Assembly: GCF_023195925.1 (NCBI RefSeq)
Contig: NZ_JALPRE010000003.1
Coordinates: forward strand, 558,001-622,000
Reading direction: 5' to 3'
From: Aquimarina acroporae
GTDB taxonomy: Bacteria > Bacteroidota > Bacteroidia > Flavobacteriales > Flavobacteriaceae
DNA: 64,000 nucleotides
Numbering within the stretch: the stretch's first letter is position 1; each line of letters begins with the position of its first letter. Shown here in pieces: positions 35,750 to 44,973 of the stretch. Made by a program: the position numbers and the translations under genes. Under the pieces are notes generated by a model. It searched no databases. It worked only from the letters and a program-made list of their open reading frames with translations, and was not told the origin of the DNA.

Positions 35750-35757
35750 AATTAAAT

Positions 35758-35780
35758 TTATTTAGACCAATTATAAATAA
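35758..35780 (+). promoter_or_regulatory. Candidate metal-repressor operator, copy 2
   Basis: The form is TTATTTAGA-N5-TATAAATAA. It is the counterpart of 26232-26254 and lies at nearly the same distance from its -7 element (9 versus 6 bases). An iron-responsive repressor is inferred. Confidence 0.6.
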
Positions 35781-35824
35781 TTGTTTTTCCGGTCGCTAAA
35801 GTAAACAAAAAATAATTATAGTCA

Positions 35825-38221
35825 GTGGTTATTTCAAAAAGAAAAAGTTGTGTCTTTTTTTTACTTTTTGCTGTACTTTTTTGTAGTGGGCAAGGGGTGA
35901 TAAGAGGCGTAGTATTGGATCAAAAATCGAACCCGATACCAGAGGCTTCTATACAAATAGTTGGCCTTAAAAATGTTGGAACAAGTACCGATTTTGATGG
36001 TAAGTTTAGTATTCGACTTAGCAAGGGCTCTTATACCCTACAAACCAGTTTTATTGGTTTTAAAACGCAGTTTACCTCAATAGTGGTTAATACGAATGCA
36101 TCTCAAAGTATCACCATTGTTCTCGAAGAAAACATAGAAGAATTAACTGATGTAGTGGTAAAAGGAAAAACCGAAGCCCAAAAAGCCCGGGAAAAAGCTT
36201 TTGAAGTAGAGGTTATTCAAGCCAAAGAACTCAAAAATATGAGTGTAGATATTAATGCTGTACTTACTACAATACCAGGAGTAAATGTTCGACAACAGGG
36301 AGGACTAGGATCTGCATTCGATTTTTCACTCAACGGATTGTCTGGAAAACAGATAAAGTTTTTTATAGATGGTATTCCTCTTGAAAACTTTGGGAGCTCT
36401 CTGTCGCTGAACAATTTTCCCGCTACACTTATCGAAAGAGCCGAAGTGTATAAAGGTGTTGTACCTATATATCTTGGGGCCGACGCTTTAGGAGGTGCCG
36501 TAAATATTGTTACAAATCGTAAAAAGAAAGATTTTCTGGACGTATCATACGATATTGGTTCGTTTAATACACATAGAGCCACACTTAATGGGCAATATTT
36601 CAGTAAAAAAGGATTTACTTTTCAGCTAGCGTCATACTATAATTATTCAGATAACGATTATACGATTAATAAAGTAGATCCAAATGTAGATGGTTTTGTA
36701 ATTAGAGATGATTTAGGGAACCCAACAGGAGAGATTGTCGATGAGGTGAGGAGGTTTCATGATGCCTATGATTCCCAGATGATAAATCTTAAAACAGGAT
36801 GGGTTGATCAACCATTTGCAGATCGATTGCTATTTGGGTTTTTGGCATCTGCCAACAAAAATGAAATTCAACACCCTATAGACCCTTCAAACCCTTTTGG
36901 AGAGGTATTTACCGAAAACGATGTTATTTCAGGAAGTATCAATTTTGAAAAGAAAAATTTATTACGAGATAAACTGAAGATAAATATCTATGCCTCAGTA
37001 ACTCAAAATCAAGAAAAAGTTGTAGACACCTCTGCTCGTAGATACGATTGGTTCGGAAACTTTACCGAAAGAACAGATCAAACTTTAGGAGAATTTGAAG
37101 CCAATAAAACCTTATTTACCTTTAAAGACCATCTGCATCTAGTCAATGCGCTGTTTACCTATACATTTAATGAGCAGCACAGTGTACTCGTTAATTATTC
37201 CAAAAATTACATAAAAAGAAAAGGTGAAGATCCTGCGAGATCTGGTAGAATAGCATTTCAGGATCCACATATCATTAGTAAAAATATATTGGGAGTTTCT
37301 TACGACCTCAAATTATTCGACGCCAAATTAAATACTTCACTTTTTACCAAAGGATACCTATTGAATTCTGAAGGGATTATTGAAGATGTTTTTGCTAGTG
37401 TAGAAGAAGATCGATTCACTCGTTTTGAAAACAAATTAGAAGAGTTAGGATATGGTTTGGCATCAACTTATAAGATAATAGATCGATTACAAATTAAGGG
37501 ATCGTTTGAGAGAACTTATAGAATACCTGAAGGGTTCGAGCTTTTTGGAGATGGCTTTTTATTGAAATCGAATCCCGAACTACTTCCAGAAGAAAGCTAT
37601 AATGTGAATCTTGGAGCGTTGTATAGTACATCATTTAACAATCTTCAAATACAGGCCGATACCAATGTATTTCTACGAGAGTCAAAAAACTTTATCGCTA
37701 TAAGGTCAGAAGGGATTTTCTCGAGATATTATAATACGGCAGATGCTAGAAGTACTGGAGTAGAAGGAGAAATAAGAACGTTGTATAAGGATAGGTTCTT
37801 TTTGGATGTTAATGCTACTTATCAAAATATAATTGATCGTAATGCAGGTGAAAATACTGGCGTCGATTTTCTTAAAAACCAACGCATCGCTAATATTCCT
37901 TATTTGTTCGGAAATGCAAGAATCGGAGGAAAGTTTGATGATATTCTAGCTTCAGATGATCAACTAAACTTTTCCTGGAACACTTATTACGTGCACGATT
38001 ATCCCCTAACATCATTTGTAGAAGGAAGCCCAGAAGAAAGAGATATCATTCCTGAACAAATATCTCATAATGTTCAATTGGGTTATTCTTTTGACAAAGG
38101 AAAATATAATGTATCTGTATTAGCCAGAAATATTACTGATGCAAGAATATTTGACAATTTCCTGATACAGCAGCCAGGACGAGCTTTTTATATAAAGTTT
38201 AGATACTATTTATCAAATTAA
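35825..38221 (+). CDS. TonB-dependent siderophore receptor (XusA-like)
   Basis: A 798-residue outer-membrane receptor. The start is GTG at 35825; an in-frame stop at 35819 excludes anything further upstream. A signal peptide (about 1-24) precedes a carboxypeptidase-regulatory-like domain (about 25-110), a plug (about 120-235: GVNVRQQGGLGSAFDFSLNG, GVVPIYLGADALGGAVNIVTN), and a 22-strand-type barrel ending in aromatic residues (FYIKFRYYLSN). With the DUF4374 lipoprotein and PepSY gene downstream the order matches Bacteroides XusABC. Its cargo is presumably the siderophore made by the operon at 26256. Receptor identity is firm; ligand is inferred. Confidence 0.93.
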   Translation: MVISKRKSCVFFLLFAVLFCSGQGVIRGVVLDQKSNPIPEASIQIVGLKNVGTSTDFDGKFSIRLSKGSYTLQTSFIGFKTQFTSIVVNTNASQSITIVLEENIEELTDVVVKGKTEAQKAREKAFEVEVIQAKELKNMSVDINAVLTTIPGVNVRQQGGLGSAFDFSLNGLSGKQIKFFIDGIPLENFGSSLSLNNFPATLIERAEVYKGVVPIYLGADALGGAVNIVTNRKKKDFLDVSYDIGSFNTHRATLNGQYFSKKGFTFQLASYYNYSDNDYTINKVDPNVDGFVIRDDLGNPTGEIVDEVRRFHDAYDSQMINLKTGWVDQPFADRLLFGFLASANKNEIQHPIDPSNPFGEVFTENDVISGSINFEKKNLLRDKLKINIYASVTQNQEKVVDTSARRYDWFGNFTERTDQTLGEFEANKTLFTFKDHLHLVNALFTYTFNEQHSVLVNYSKNYIKRKGEDPARSGRIAFQDPHIISKNILGVSYDLKLFDAKLNTSLFTKGYLLNSEGIIEDVFASVEEDRFTRFENKLEELGYGLASTYKIIDRLQIKGSFERTYRIPEGFELFGDGFLLKSNPELLPEESYNVNLGALYSTSFNNLQIQADTNVFLRESKNFIAIRSEGIFSRYYNTADARSTGVEGEIRTLYKDRFFLDVNATYQNIIDRNAGENTGVDFLKNQRIANIPYLFGNARIGGKFDDILASDDQLNFSWNTYYVHDYPLTSFVEGSPEERDIIPEQISHNVQLGYSFDKGKYNVSVLARNITDARIFDNFLIQQPGRAFYIKFRYYLSN

Positions 38222-38252
38222 AACAATTGCTAATTTTTAAACTAAATCAAAA

Positions 38253-39554
38253 ATGAAAACAATACAAAGTATTAAAGGTACAATCCTACTTTTAGCGATG
38301 GCGCTAGTCGCTATTTCTTGTAGTAGTGATGATGATAATGGCGAACCGAACTCAGGAGGAGATACTTCCTCGGTTTCAAAATATGTAGTAGGTTTCGAGG
38401 CATTTCCAGTAGGAGATGCAAGTCCGGTAGACTATATTCTGGAGTTACCTTCATTAGATGCATTAACCTCTGGTGAGATTTCGGTTGAAGGACAAGGAAC
38501 CCCCCTAAAAGGATGGAGATTCTTTCACAGTGCTGGAAATACTGTGTTTACTGCAGGGTATGCAGATGATGATAAGTGTATTGCATATCAGCTTAATGAA
38601 GAAGGTGAGCTAGAAGAAAAAGCGAATTTCGAATTTCAATCTACTTTAGATAATTATGCAGCGCTAGATGATAATACACTTATCGCGGTTGAGTTAAGTG
38701 GTGCAGTAACAGATGCAAGTGCTACAGCAATACCAGATAGAAGCTTCTATATTGTGAGTGCAGAAACTGGTTTGGTAGAGAAAATAGAAACACACGCAGT
38801 AGATAGTAGCGTGGGAGATGGAACCCCAGCAAACCCTCCTTATATCCCTTGGGTAACAGGAATGGTACTAAGAGACGGAAAACTTTTTATATCATATCAC
38901 AAATTACTTCCAGATGGAACGTTTACCAATATTGGAGCAGATAAATCTAATGTTGCAATTTTAACGTATCCAGAGTTCGAATTAGAAAAGATTATAGAAG
39001 ATGACCGTAGTAGTCCAATAGGAGTTAATGGGCATAGTACAGGTATAGAACAAACAGAAAACGGAGATATTTATTCATTCTCTCCTTCAGCATTAAGTGC
39101 TGGATTCACATCAGCTGTTAAACCTTCTGGGATTTTAAGAATTAAAAATGGTGCTACAGAATTCGACCCAGATTATTTCTTTAATATAGAAGAAGCAACA
39201 AACGGAGGGAAATTGTTCCTGATGGATTATGTTGGAAACGGAAAAGCTATAGGAAGAATAATTGTGGATGATACCAATGGTGCAGGAGAATGGGGAGCAT
39301 TCTTTAAAAAAGATGTATTTAAACTAGTGGTGATCGATCTAGAAAACCAAACAGTCACTGATGTTAGTGGAGCCCCAGTTCATGGGCATCGTTATACATC
39401 ACCAATGTTTGTCGAAGATGGTAAAGTATATATTAGCTGTTCTACCGCAACCGAAACACATATTTATGTTGTAGATCCTGAAACTGCAACTGCTACTAAA
39501 GGAGCCAAAGTACTAGGGCTAGGGCTTAAAGGAATTTTCAAAGTAACTAACTAA
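38253..39554 (+). CDS. DUF4374 siderophore-binding lipoprotein (XusB-like)
   Basis: A 433-residue lipoprotein (AISC, Cys23, followed by SSDDD, which fits surface export of lipoproteins in this phylum). The rest is a beta-propeller-like DUF4374 domain with repeated blade patterns such as WVTGMVLRDGKLFISYHK and GHRYTSPMFVEDGKVYIS. The family includes XusB of Bacteroides, which captures ferric siderophores at the cell surface and passes them to its TonB receptor. It is 31 bases after the receptor gene. Ligand binding here is inferred from family and position. Confidence 0.9.
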   Translation: MKTIQSIKGTILLLAMALVAISCSSDDDNGEPNSGGDTSSVSKYVVGFEAFPVGDASPVDYILELPSLDALTSGEISVEGQGTPLKGWRFFHSAGNTVFTAGYADDDKCIAYQLNEEGELEEKANFEFQSTLDNYAALDDNTLIAVELSGAVTDASATAIPDRSFYIVSAETGLVEKIETHAVDSSVGDGTPANPPYIPWVTGMVLRDGKLFISYHKLLPDGTFTNIGADKSNVAILTYPEFELEKIIEDDRSSPIGVNGHSTGIEQTENGDIYSFSPSALSAGFTSAVKPSGILRIKNGATEFDPDYFFNIEEATNGGKLFLMDYVGNGKAIGRIIVDDTNGAGEWGAFFKKDVFKLVVIDLENQTVTDVSGAPVHGHRYTSPMFVEDGKVYISCSTATETHIYVVDPETATATKGAKVLGLGLKGIFKVTN

Positions 39555-39579
39555 CCTCACTTACTTACACTTTGAAAAG

Positions 39580-39618
39580 ACACTCCCAAGAGGTCTCTTG
39601 AACTCTGGGGGTGTTTCT
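39580..39618 (+). terminator. Branched hairpin between the DUF4374 and PepSY genes
   Basis: Outer arms ACACTCCC (39580-39587) and GGGGGTGT (39607-39614) with one T-G pair enclose an inner hairpin CAAGAG-GT-CTCTTG. Only a weak T-rich tail follows. It may be an attenuator that lowers expression of the PepSY gene relative to the surface proteins. Confidence 0.5.
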
Positions 39619-39642
39619 CATTTAAACATAAATAAACGAACA

Positions 39643-40809
39643 ATGACAAAACCTAAGAAAAAAAATACTCGTAAAACCATCTTGAAAATTCATAGAATCC
39701 TTGGGTTAATGACGGGCTTGGTTGTGTTTGTAGTTTCTGTAACAGGATGTTTATGGGTGTTTAAAGAAGAAATAGAAGGGTTTTATGACGATTACAAATA
39801 TGTAACTGTTCAACAAGAACATTTTATAAAAGCATCTGAGGTCAAGGATTTGGCAGAAATAATTATACCTGATAAAACAATTCATGGAGTAATCTATGGA
39901 AAACCAAATGAAGCCATTGAGGTGGTCTTTTATGAAGCAGAACCAGAGGTTTTTTATCAAAGTGTCTATTTAAATCCTTATACAGGTGAATTTATAAAAC
40001 GAGTTGATAATACGGCAGGATTTTTTGGTTTTGTATTAAAAGGCCACTTGCAGTTGTGGTTACCAGAGGCTATAGGATCCAGAATTGTTTCGTATTCGGT
40101 ATTACTATTTCTATTCATTTTAATTAGTGGTTTAATTTTATGGTGGCCCAGAAATAATAAAAATTGGAAACAACGCTTAAAGTTTGATTGGAAAGCAAAT
40201 ACAAGATGGAAACGTAAGAATTTTGATTTACATACCGTGGTAGGATTTTATATCTCTTCTTTTGGTTTAATTCTAGCCTTTACCGGTTGTGTTATGGCGT
40301 TTAACTGGTTTTATTTTATAGCATATGTAGCCACAGGAGGTAATAAAGACCCAAGATTCGTTATTCCAGAAAGTGAAAAAGTAGTAGTGACTACATCTAC
40401 TCCAAAGTATGAGTATGATAAGTTAATTCCTATTTTAAAGAATAGATATAAAGAAGCACATAGTTTTGAGTTACACTATCCAGAAAATGATACCACATCG
40501 ATTTTAGTAGAAGTGAGTAATTCTGAGGGATTGTATTATAATATGGATTATCTATTTTTTGATCAGTATACGCTAAAAGAAATGGAGACTCCAAGTATTT
40601 ATGGGAAATACAAAAATGCAGCGTTTGCAGATAAAGTAATTCGTATGAATTATGATATTCATATTGGAGCCATTGGCGGTATTGCGGGAAAGATTATCGC
40701 TTTTTTGGTGAGTTTAGTATGTGCGTCTCTACCGGTAAGTGGAATTTTACTTTGGTACGGAAGAAAATATAAGCGTGTAAGCGATAAGAAACTTAGACTG
40801 GTAAGTTAA
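39643..40809 (+). CDS. PepSY-domain inner-membrane protein, probable ferric-siderophore reductase (XusC-like)
   Basis: The start at 39643 (MTKPKKKNTRKTILKIHRILGL) lies after the hairpin; an earlier in-frame ATG at 39598 falls inside it and is rejected. 388 residues with four membrane spans (about 15-38, 145-168, 200-228 and 345-370) and a PepSY-type periplasmic part. Conserved His residues sit near the membrane segments (IHRILGLM, GHLQLW, DLHTVVGFY, YDIHIGAIGG), as in haem- or iron-reductase relatives. In XusABC-like systems this protein probably releases iron by reduction after import. Function inferred. Confidence 0.87.
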   Translation: MTKPKKKNTRKTILKIHRILGLMTGLVVFVVSVTGCLWVFKEEIEGFYDDYKYVTVQQEHFIKASEVKDLAEIIIPDKTIHGVIYGKPNEAIEVVFYEAEPEVFYQSVYLNPYTGEFIKRVDNTAGFFGFVLKGHLQLWLPEAIGSRIVSYSVLLFLFILISGLILWWPRNNKNWKQRLKFDWKANTRWKRKNFDLHTVVGFYISSFGLILAFTGCVMAFNWFYFIAYVATGGNKDPRFVIPESEKVVVTTSTPKYEYDKLIPILKNRYKEAHSFELHYPENDTTSILVEVSNSEGLYYNMDYLFFDQYTLKEMETPSIYGKYKNAAFADKVIRMNYDIHIGAIGGIAGKIIAFLVSLVCASLPVSGILLWYGRKYKRVSDKKLRLVS

Positions 40810-40814
40810 AAGTA

Positions 40815-40840
40815 AACATCGAAGTTATAACTTCGATGTT
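40815..40840 (+). terminator. Perfect palindrome after the PepSY gene
   Basis: A 26-base perfect palindrome, able to form a 10-pair stem with loop TTATAA, 5 bases after the stop codon. There is no T-run, so it may be a weak terminator, a 3'-end stabiliser or a binding site. Confidence 0.55.
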
Positions 40841-40859
40841 CGCTCCTCCCCAATAAAAT

Positions 40860-40885
40860 AACCCAGACATTTTTGTGTCTGGGTT
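40860..40885. terminator. Convergent terminator between PepSY and GT2 genes
   Basis: Perfect 10-base arms AACCCAGACA (40860-40869) and TGTCTGGGTT (40876-40885) around a 6-base loop. Moderately T-rich tails are present on both strands. It lies between converging genes. Confidence 0.75.
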
Positions 40886-40890
40886 ATTTG

Positions 40891-41712
40891 TTATGGGGCT
40901 ATGGGGGCAAAGGGCATACCATAGATCTCAACATTAGGCTCAATAATTTTTTCCTTGGGAGTGTATTTTAAATTTTGCATTACATTATAGTTAAACCATA
41001 TGGACAATAATCGATAAGGGATTTCTAAAGAATCTTTTAGTCCTAGTTTAGAATCATCCATATGTATCCATCTTTTTAAAGGCTGTTCATGTATTTTATT
41101 AAGTATTCTAACCTTACCAAAGTGTTTTTTCATTCTTAAAAACATCTCAATATCAAATAACCATCTGCTAAAGAAGTTTCTTTTGAACAATACCGGAACC
41201 AATTCAGCTCTAAACACTTTTGCTCCACACTGAGTATCTTCTATAGGTAACCTTAAAATGAAGAAAACGAGCATTTTGATAATTTTAGAAAAAAAAGCTC
41301 TCATCCCATCTTTTTGAATTCCCGTCGACGCATTTTTAGCTCTTGATCCAAATACCATGCTTAGTTTCCGATTTGTTTTTAAGGTTTTTAGTAATCCATC
41401 AAAATCATCAAAGTCTGTCGATAAATCAGCGTCTATAAAGCCTACAAATTTAATATCTCCTCTACTATGTAAATATCTTGCACCTGCTCTGACTGCTGCT
41501 GCTTTTCCTACATTTTTCTTAATATCGATAACACTTACTTTTTCTGGGTTTGTGTTTTGAATTTGCCTTAGAACAGAAATGGTGTTGTCTTTGCTGCCAT
41601 CGTTTACAAAGCATAAATGATAGTTGTTTTTCTTATTTATAAAGTTAATAAATGCATCTGCATTTAATCTTTTTTCTTCATTATAGCAAGGGACAATAAT
41701 TCCGGTTTTCAT
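40891..41712 (-). CDS. Family 2 glycosyltransferase (polyprenyl-phosphate sugar transferase type)
   Basis: A 273-residue GT-A enzyme. It has the N-terminal IIVPCYNEEKRL, nucleotide-sugar site FVNDGSKDNT, metal motif DADLSTD (Asp94-Asp96), and LPIEDTQCGAKVF, as in dolichyl/undecaprenyl-phosphate glucosyltransferase relatives. No C-terminal membrane domain, so it is probably a peripheral membrane enzyme that makes a lipid-linked sugar donor. A decayed relative is at 57863-58281. It begins the exopolysaccharide-like region, divergent from the large membrane protein at 41884. Confidence 0.88.
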   Translation of the reverse strand: MKTGIIVPCYNEEKRLNADAFINFINKKNNYHLCFVNDGSKDNTISVLRQIQNTNPEKVSVIDIKKNVGKAAAVRAGARYLHSRGDIKFVGFIDADLSTDFDDFDGLLKTLKTNRKLSMVFGSRAKNASTGIQKDGMRAFFSKIIKMLVFFILRLPIEDTQCGAKVFRAELVPVLFKRNFFSRWLFDIEMFLRMKKHFGKVRILNKIHEQPLKRWIHMDDSKLGLKDSLEIPYRLLSIWFNYNVMQNLKYTPKEKIIEPNVEIYGMPFAPIAP

Positions 41713-41757
41713 AGTCTGTTATTTTGGGATTACATTTCGAAAGTACCTGAAACAAGT

Positions 41758-41837
41758 AGGGGGTATGATGGTATTTCGTTCACTGGAAAATTGGTTTCGA
41801 TGAATGGTTTTTATCGAAAGACATACCATTCGTCGAA
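41758..41837. promoter_or_regulatory. Candidate operators in the GT2/membrane-protein divergent region
   Basis: TACCCCCT (minus strand, 41765-41758) recurs upstream of the GT4 gene (49028-49021) and stands out in this AT-rich DNA. A 13-base inverted repeat TTCGATGAATGGT/ACCATTCGTCGAA (41796-41808, 41825-41837; one T-G) with a 16-base spacer lies beside it. Both are between divergent start codons, so they are good candidates for a shared regulator. Confidence 0.45.
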
Positions 41838-41883
41838 TCCCAAACCTTTGTTGTATATTTAAATCAGAAACTACGGCGAGTCT

Positions 41884-44800
41884 ATGAATTCAACTACGAA
41901 TAAGTATTTAATCACTGCTTTATTGATTGGAGTTATATTTCATGGTACTTCTATTTTCTTCACTATAGAATACACCTATGATGCATTAATTCACTTGTTT
42001 TTTGGAAACCACTATGCCAACAGTTGGTTCGAACCCTGGAGTTATAGCTGGTATACAGGATTTACGGTCATGGGGTATCCTCCATTAGTTCACCAAAGTA
42101 TAGGGTTGCTATCTTATATCGGAGGATTAAAATTTGGACTGTTTTCAGTCGCTATAATTGCTATCATATTATTTATTACCGGGGTATATCGTTATGCTTT
42201 GGTGCTCACTTCTAATAGAACCGTGGCTGGTTATACAGCGATCTTAGCGGTTTTTTCGTCAACTTTTATAGAGACATTACATATTTTTGGCCAGTTACCT
42301 AGTATTGTTGGTATTTCTGTGCTGATGCACTCACTTCCCGAAATTTATTTATGGATCAAGGTTGGAAAACTGAAGTATTTAATAAATGCCTTAAGCTTAA
42401 TTTCGGTAACTGTGACTTCGCATCATGTAACTCCTATATTTGGGATGGTGTTTTTTATTTTTCCATTAATCGGAATGATAATTATGGATGCCGCAAGAGA
42501 CAAAGCAGGTAGTTATAAGGAAATTAGATTACTACATTTTATTAAGACATTTTTTGGGTTACTACGACGAATTATAACTTTTGGTTTTGGGTCATTAATT
42601 CTTATTATTTTCTGTATTCTTCCATATTGGATCAATACCAAAAATAACCCTATTACCCAGGTGCCTATACCTCATGGTTCAAGAGACAATTTTCTGGAAG
42701 TAACCTCTTCTGGTTTGGTTTTTTTCTTAATTCCCTGGGGAGTATTATTGTTTTTGCTACCGTATATATGGTATCGATTTTTTAGCAAACGATATCTCTT
42801 TTTCGGGTTGTCGTTTACATTACTTACTATTTTGGGAACTGGAGGAACAACACCTATTCCCAGAGCAATATTAGGAGATAACGCCTTTAATATTTTAACG
42901 CTAGATCGCTTTACACTGTGGGCCTCATTGATGGCGCTTCCAATATTTGGAGAATTTGCTTATCGATTTGTAGAAGGAGATCTCAGAGATAAAATAAAGA
43001 GAAGATATGGGAATTTGTTACATCGAATATTGGGAGGATTGCTAGGCAGTGCAATCGTATTGATGACCTTTTTTACCATGTGTTTAGGTTATTTCAGACC
43101 TTTACAACCTGCACAAATAAAAATGTTACCTATTCTCAATTTTTTAAAACAAGATCAGCACGATCATTGGAGATATTTACCATTGGGGTTTGGAGATCAA
43201 ATGGCGTGGCTTTCTGCGCAAACCGATGCAATGACGGTAGATGGTAATTATCATTCGGCAAGAAGATTACCTGAATTAACTACAAGAGCAGTGGAGCGAC
43301 TCGAAAATTCTAAATTTAGAGGAGTAGAAGGAATAGGATCTTTACAGCAATTCTTAACGGTTCCCGAAAAATACAACCTGAAATATGTGTTCTCTAATGA
43401 TAAATTCTACGACCCTATTTTGTATTTCTGTGGTTGGCAGCGTTTACGGCAACTAGAAAATGGTATTATGGTATGGGAAAAGCTAAATGTTCCACCATTA
43501 TCCAATATTTTACCAAAGGATAATGTTCCTTTGTTTCAAAAGTTGATGTGGGGGTTAATACCTGTACTTACAGTTCTTATTGCATTTATAATCAATATAC
43601 AGCTTATTTGGATTCACGCGCTAAAATCCAAATTCAAAGCATTTCCTGTTTATTTCAAATATGGTATAGAGTATGTCGGCTTTAAGAAATCGGTTATTCG
43701 CGCATCTTTTCTCTGGGCTATAGCAATGTGTGGGATATTTGCGTTTGGAATTTATCTTCTTTATGTGAAAAATGTAACTCAAATTAGACCCGAAAATGTA
43801 ATAACTGCTTATTATGATGCTCTGGATTTTAAAGAATTTCAAAGGGCATATTCTTATTTGCATCCTGGTAGTAATAAGTCATTAGATCAATTTATGCTCG
43901 AAGTTTCTGTTACAGATGGGCTGTTAAGTTCATATGCGAAGTTAGATAAGTTGACTATCGAGGTTCTAAAGCAGACCGATACCTCGGCCAAAACAAAAGT
44001 ATCTGGGAACTGGATTACACCTCTGGAAAAAATTGACAAAGCATTTTATCATGAGTTAAAAAAAGAAAAAGGGAAATGGTATGTATTGCCTTTAGATTAC
44101 GATTTAGACATTCCACCCGATCAATTATTTTCAGAAAATATCCCAACCTATTACAATCATGGGCGTCGAAGAATTACATCTGAGCAGACACATCATGAAG
44201 ATGTTTTAAAACAACCTGTTCTGGAGGTGCTGTCTGCTAGAATTATAAATAATGAAGATCAATACTACATCGTAGGAGAGTTACAAAATGTAGATAATGT
44301 TCCTTCTGATGTTGTCGTATCTGGAACTTTGTATAACGATGATAATATAGAATTGGCTAGTTATAATGTAAAACATCAGATTAAGCATAAACTAATGCCA
44401 AAAGAAACTACGAGTTTTAGGATGAACTTCGAAGGTATCGCATGGAAAAATATTGATGATCAAAAACCTACCACATTTGATCCAGAACAGTTTACCGCAG
44501 TTGATTTTGACGGCCAACCGGCTAAGTTTAATTTACAATGTGCTGGTAATGTGGCAACCGTAGATCTCTATAAAAGGGTTGTGATTAATGATTTAACAGT
44601 AAAAAACACTGGCATTCAAGGAGTACTATTTAATTCAGGACTTCGAGAAGTGACCATACCTCAGTTAATAATTTCTTATTATGATTCAGAAAGAAAATTA
44701 ATATGGGTTGCAAGTAAATATTTACCCGAAGGTATTAGGCCTCAAAGGAAACTCTTTTTTGAGTACGATTTTGAAGACCTTTCTTGTGCGATAATGATCG

Positions 44801-44973
44801 ATGAAAGCATGGAGAACATTTTTGTAAACGGATTAGCCAATGAGGAAATAAGTAAGAAGATGGTTCCCGAAAGAAGGCATGATCAAAAACAATCCCAATT
44901 AATACCAATTGATGGTAAGGGATTTAAATATGTCAAAATCGAGATTAATAATTATGTAGGAGCATCAAATTAA
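41884..44973 (+). CDS. Large multi-span membrane protein, glycosyltransferase-C-like, with NTF2-like and Ig-like domains
   Basis: A 1029-residue protein. Residues about 8-410 have 11 or so membrane spans, with an acidic first loop (FTIEYTYDALIHLFFGNHYANSW) resembling the PTPS-related / GT-C class of integral membrane glycosyltransferases. A periplasmic stretch (about 410-530) and two more spans (about 545-570 and 610-632) follow. Residues about 640-760 look like an NTF2-like fold (VITAYYDALDFKEFQRAYSYLHPG, KEKGKWYVLPLDYD). The rest to 1020 appears to be two beta-sandwich domains. It overlaps the next gene by one base (TAATG). It probably handles lipid-linked sugars for a surface glycan. Not identified more closely. 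Confidence 0.72.
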   Translation: MNSTTNKYLITALLIGVIFHGTSIFFTIEYTYDALIHLFFGNHYANSWFEPWSYSWYTGFTVMGYPPLVHQSIGLLSYIGGLKFGLFSVAIIAIILFITGVYRYALVLTSNRTVAGYTAILAVFSSTFIETLHIFGQLPSIVGISVLMHSLPEIYLWIKVGKLKYLINALSLISVTVTSHHVTPIFGMVFFIFPLIGMIIMDAARDKAGSYKEIRLLHFIKTFFGLLRRIITFGFGSLILIIFCILPYWINTKNNPITQVPIPHGSRDNFLEVTSSGLVFFLIPWGVLLFLLPYIWYRFFSKRYLFFGLSFTLLTILGTGGTTPIPRAILGDNAFNILTLDRFTLWASLMALPIFGEFAYRFVEGDLRDKIKRRYGNLLHRILGGLLGSAIVLMTFFTMCLGYFRPLQPAQIKMLPILNFLKQDQHDHWRYLPLGFGDQMAWLSAQTDAMTVDGNYHSARRLPELTTRAVERLENSKFRGVEGIGSLQQFLTVPEKYNLKYVFSNDKFYDPILYFCGWQRLRQLENGIMVWEKLNVPPLSNILPKDNVPLFQKLMWGLIPVLTVLIAFIINIQLIWIHALKSKFKAFPVYFKYGIEYVGFKKSVIRASFLWAIAMCGIFAFGIYLLYVKNVTQIRPENVITAYYDALDFKEFQRAYSYLHPGSNKSLDQFMLEVSVTDGLLSSYAKLDKLTIEVLKQTDTSAKTKVSGNWITPLEKIDKAFYHELKKEKGKWYVLPLDYDLDIPPDQLFSENIPTYYNHGRRRITSEQTHHEDVLKQPVLEVLSARIINNEDQYYIVGELQNVDNVPSDVVVSGTLYNDDNIELASYNVKHQIKHKLMPKETTSFRMNFEGIAWKNIDDQKPTTFDPEQFTAVDFDGQPAKFNLQCAGNVATVDLYKRVVINDLTVKNTGIQGVLFNSGLREVTIPQLIISYYDSERKLIWVASKYLPEGIRPQRKLFFEYDFEDLSCAIMIDESMENIFVNGLANEEISKKMVPERRHDQKQSQLIPIDGKGFKYVKIEINNYVGASN

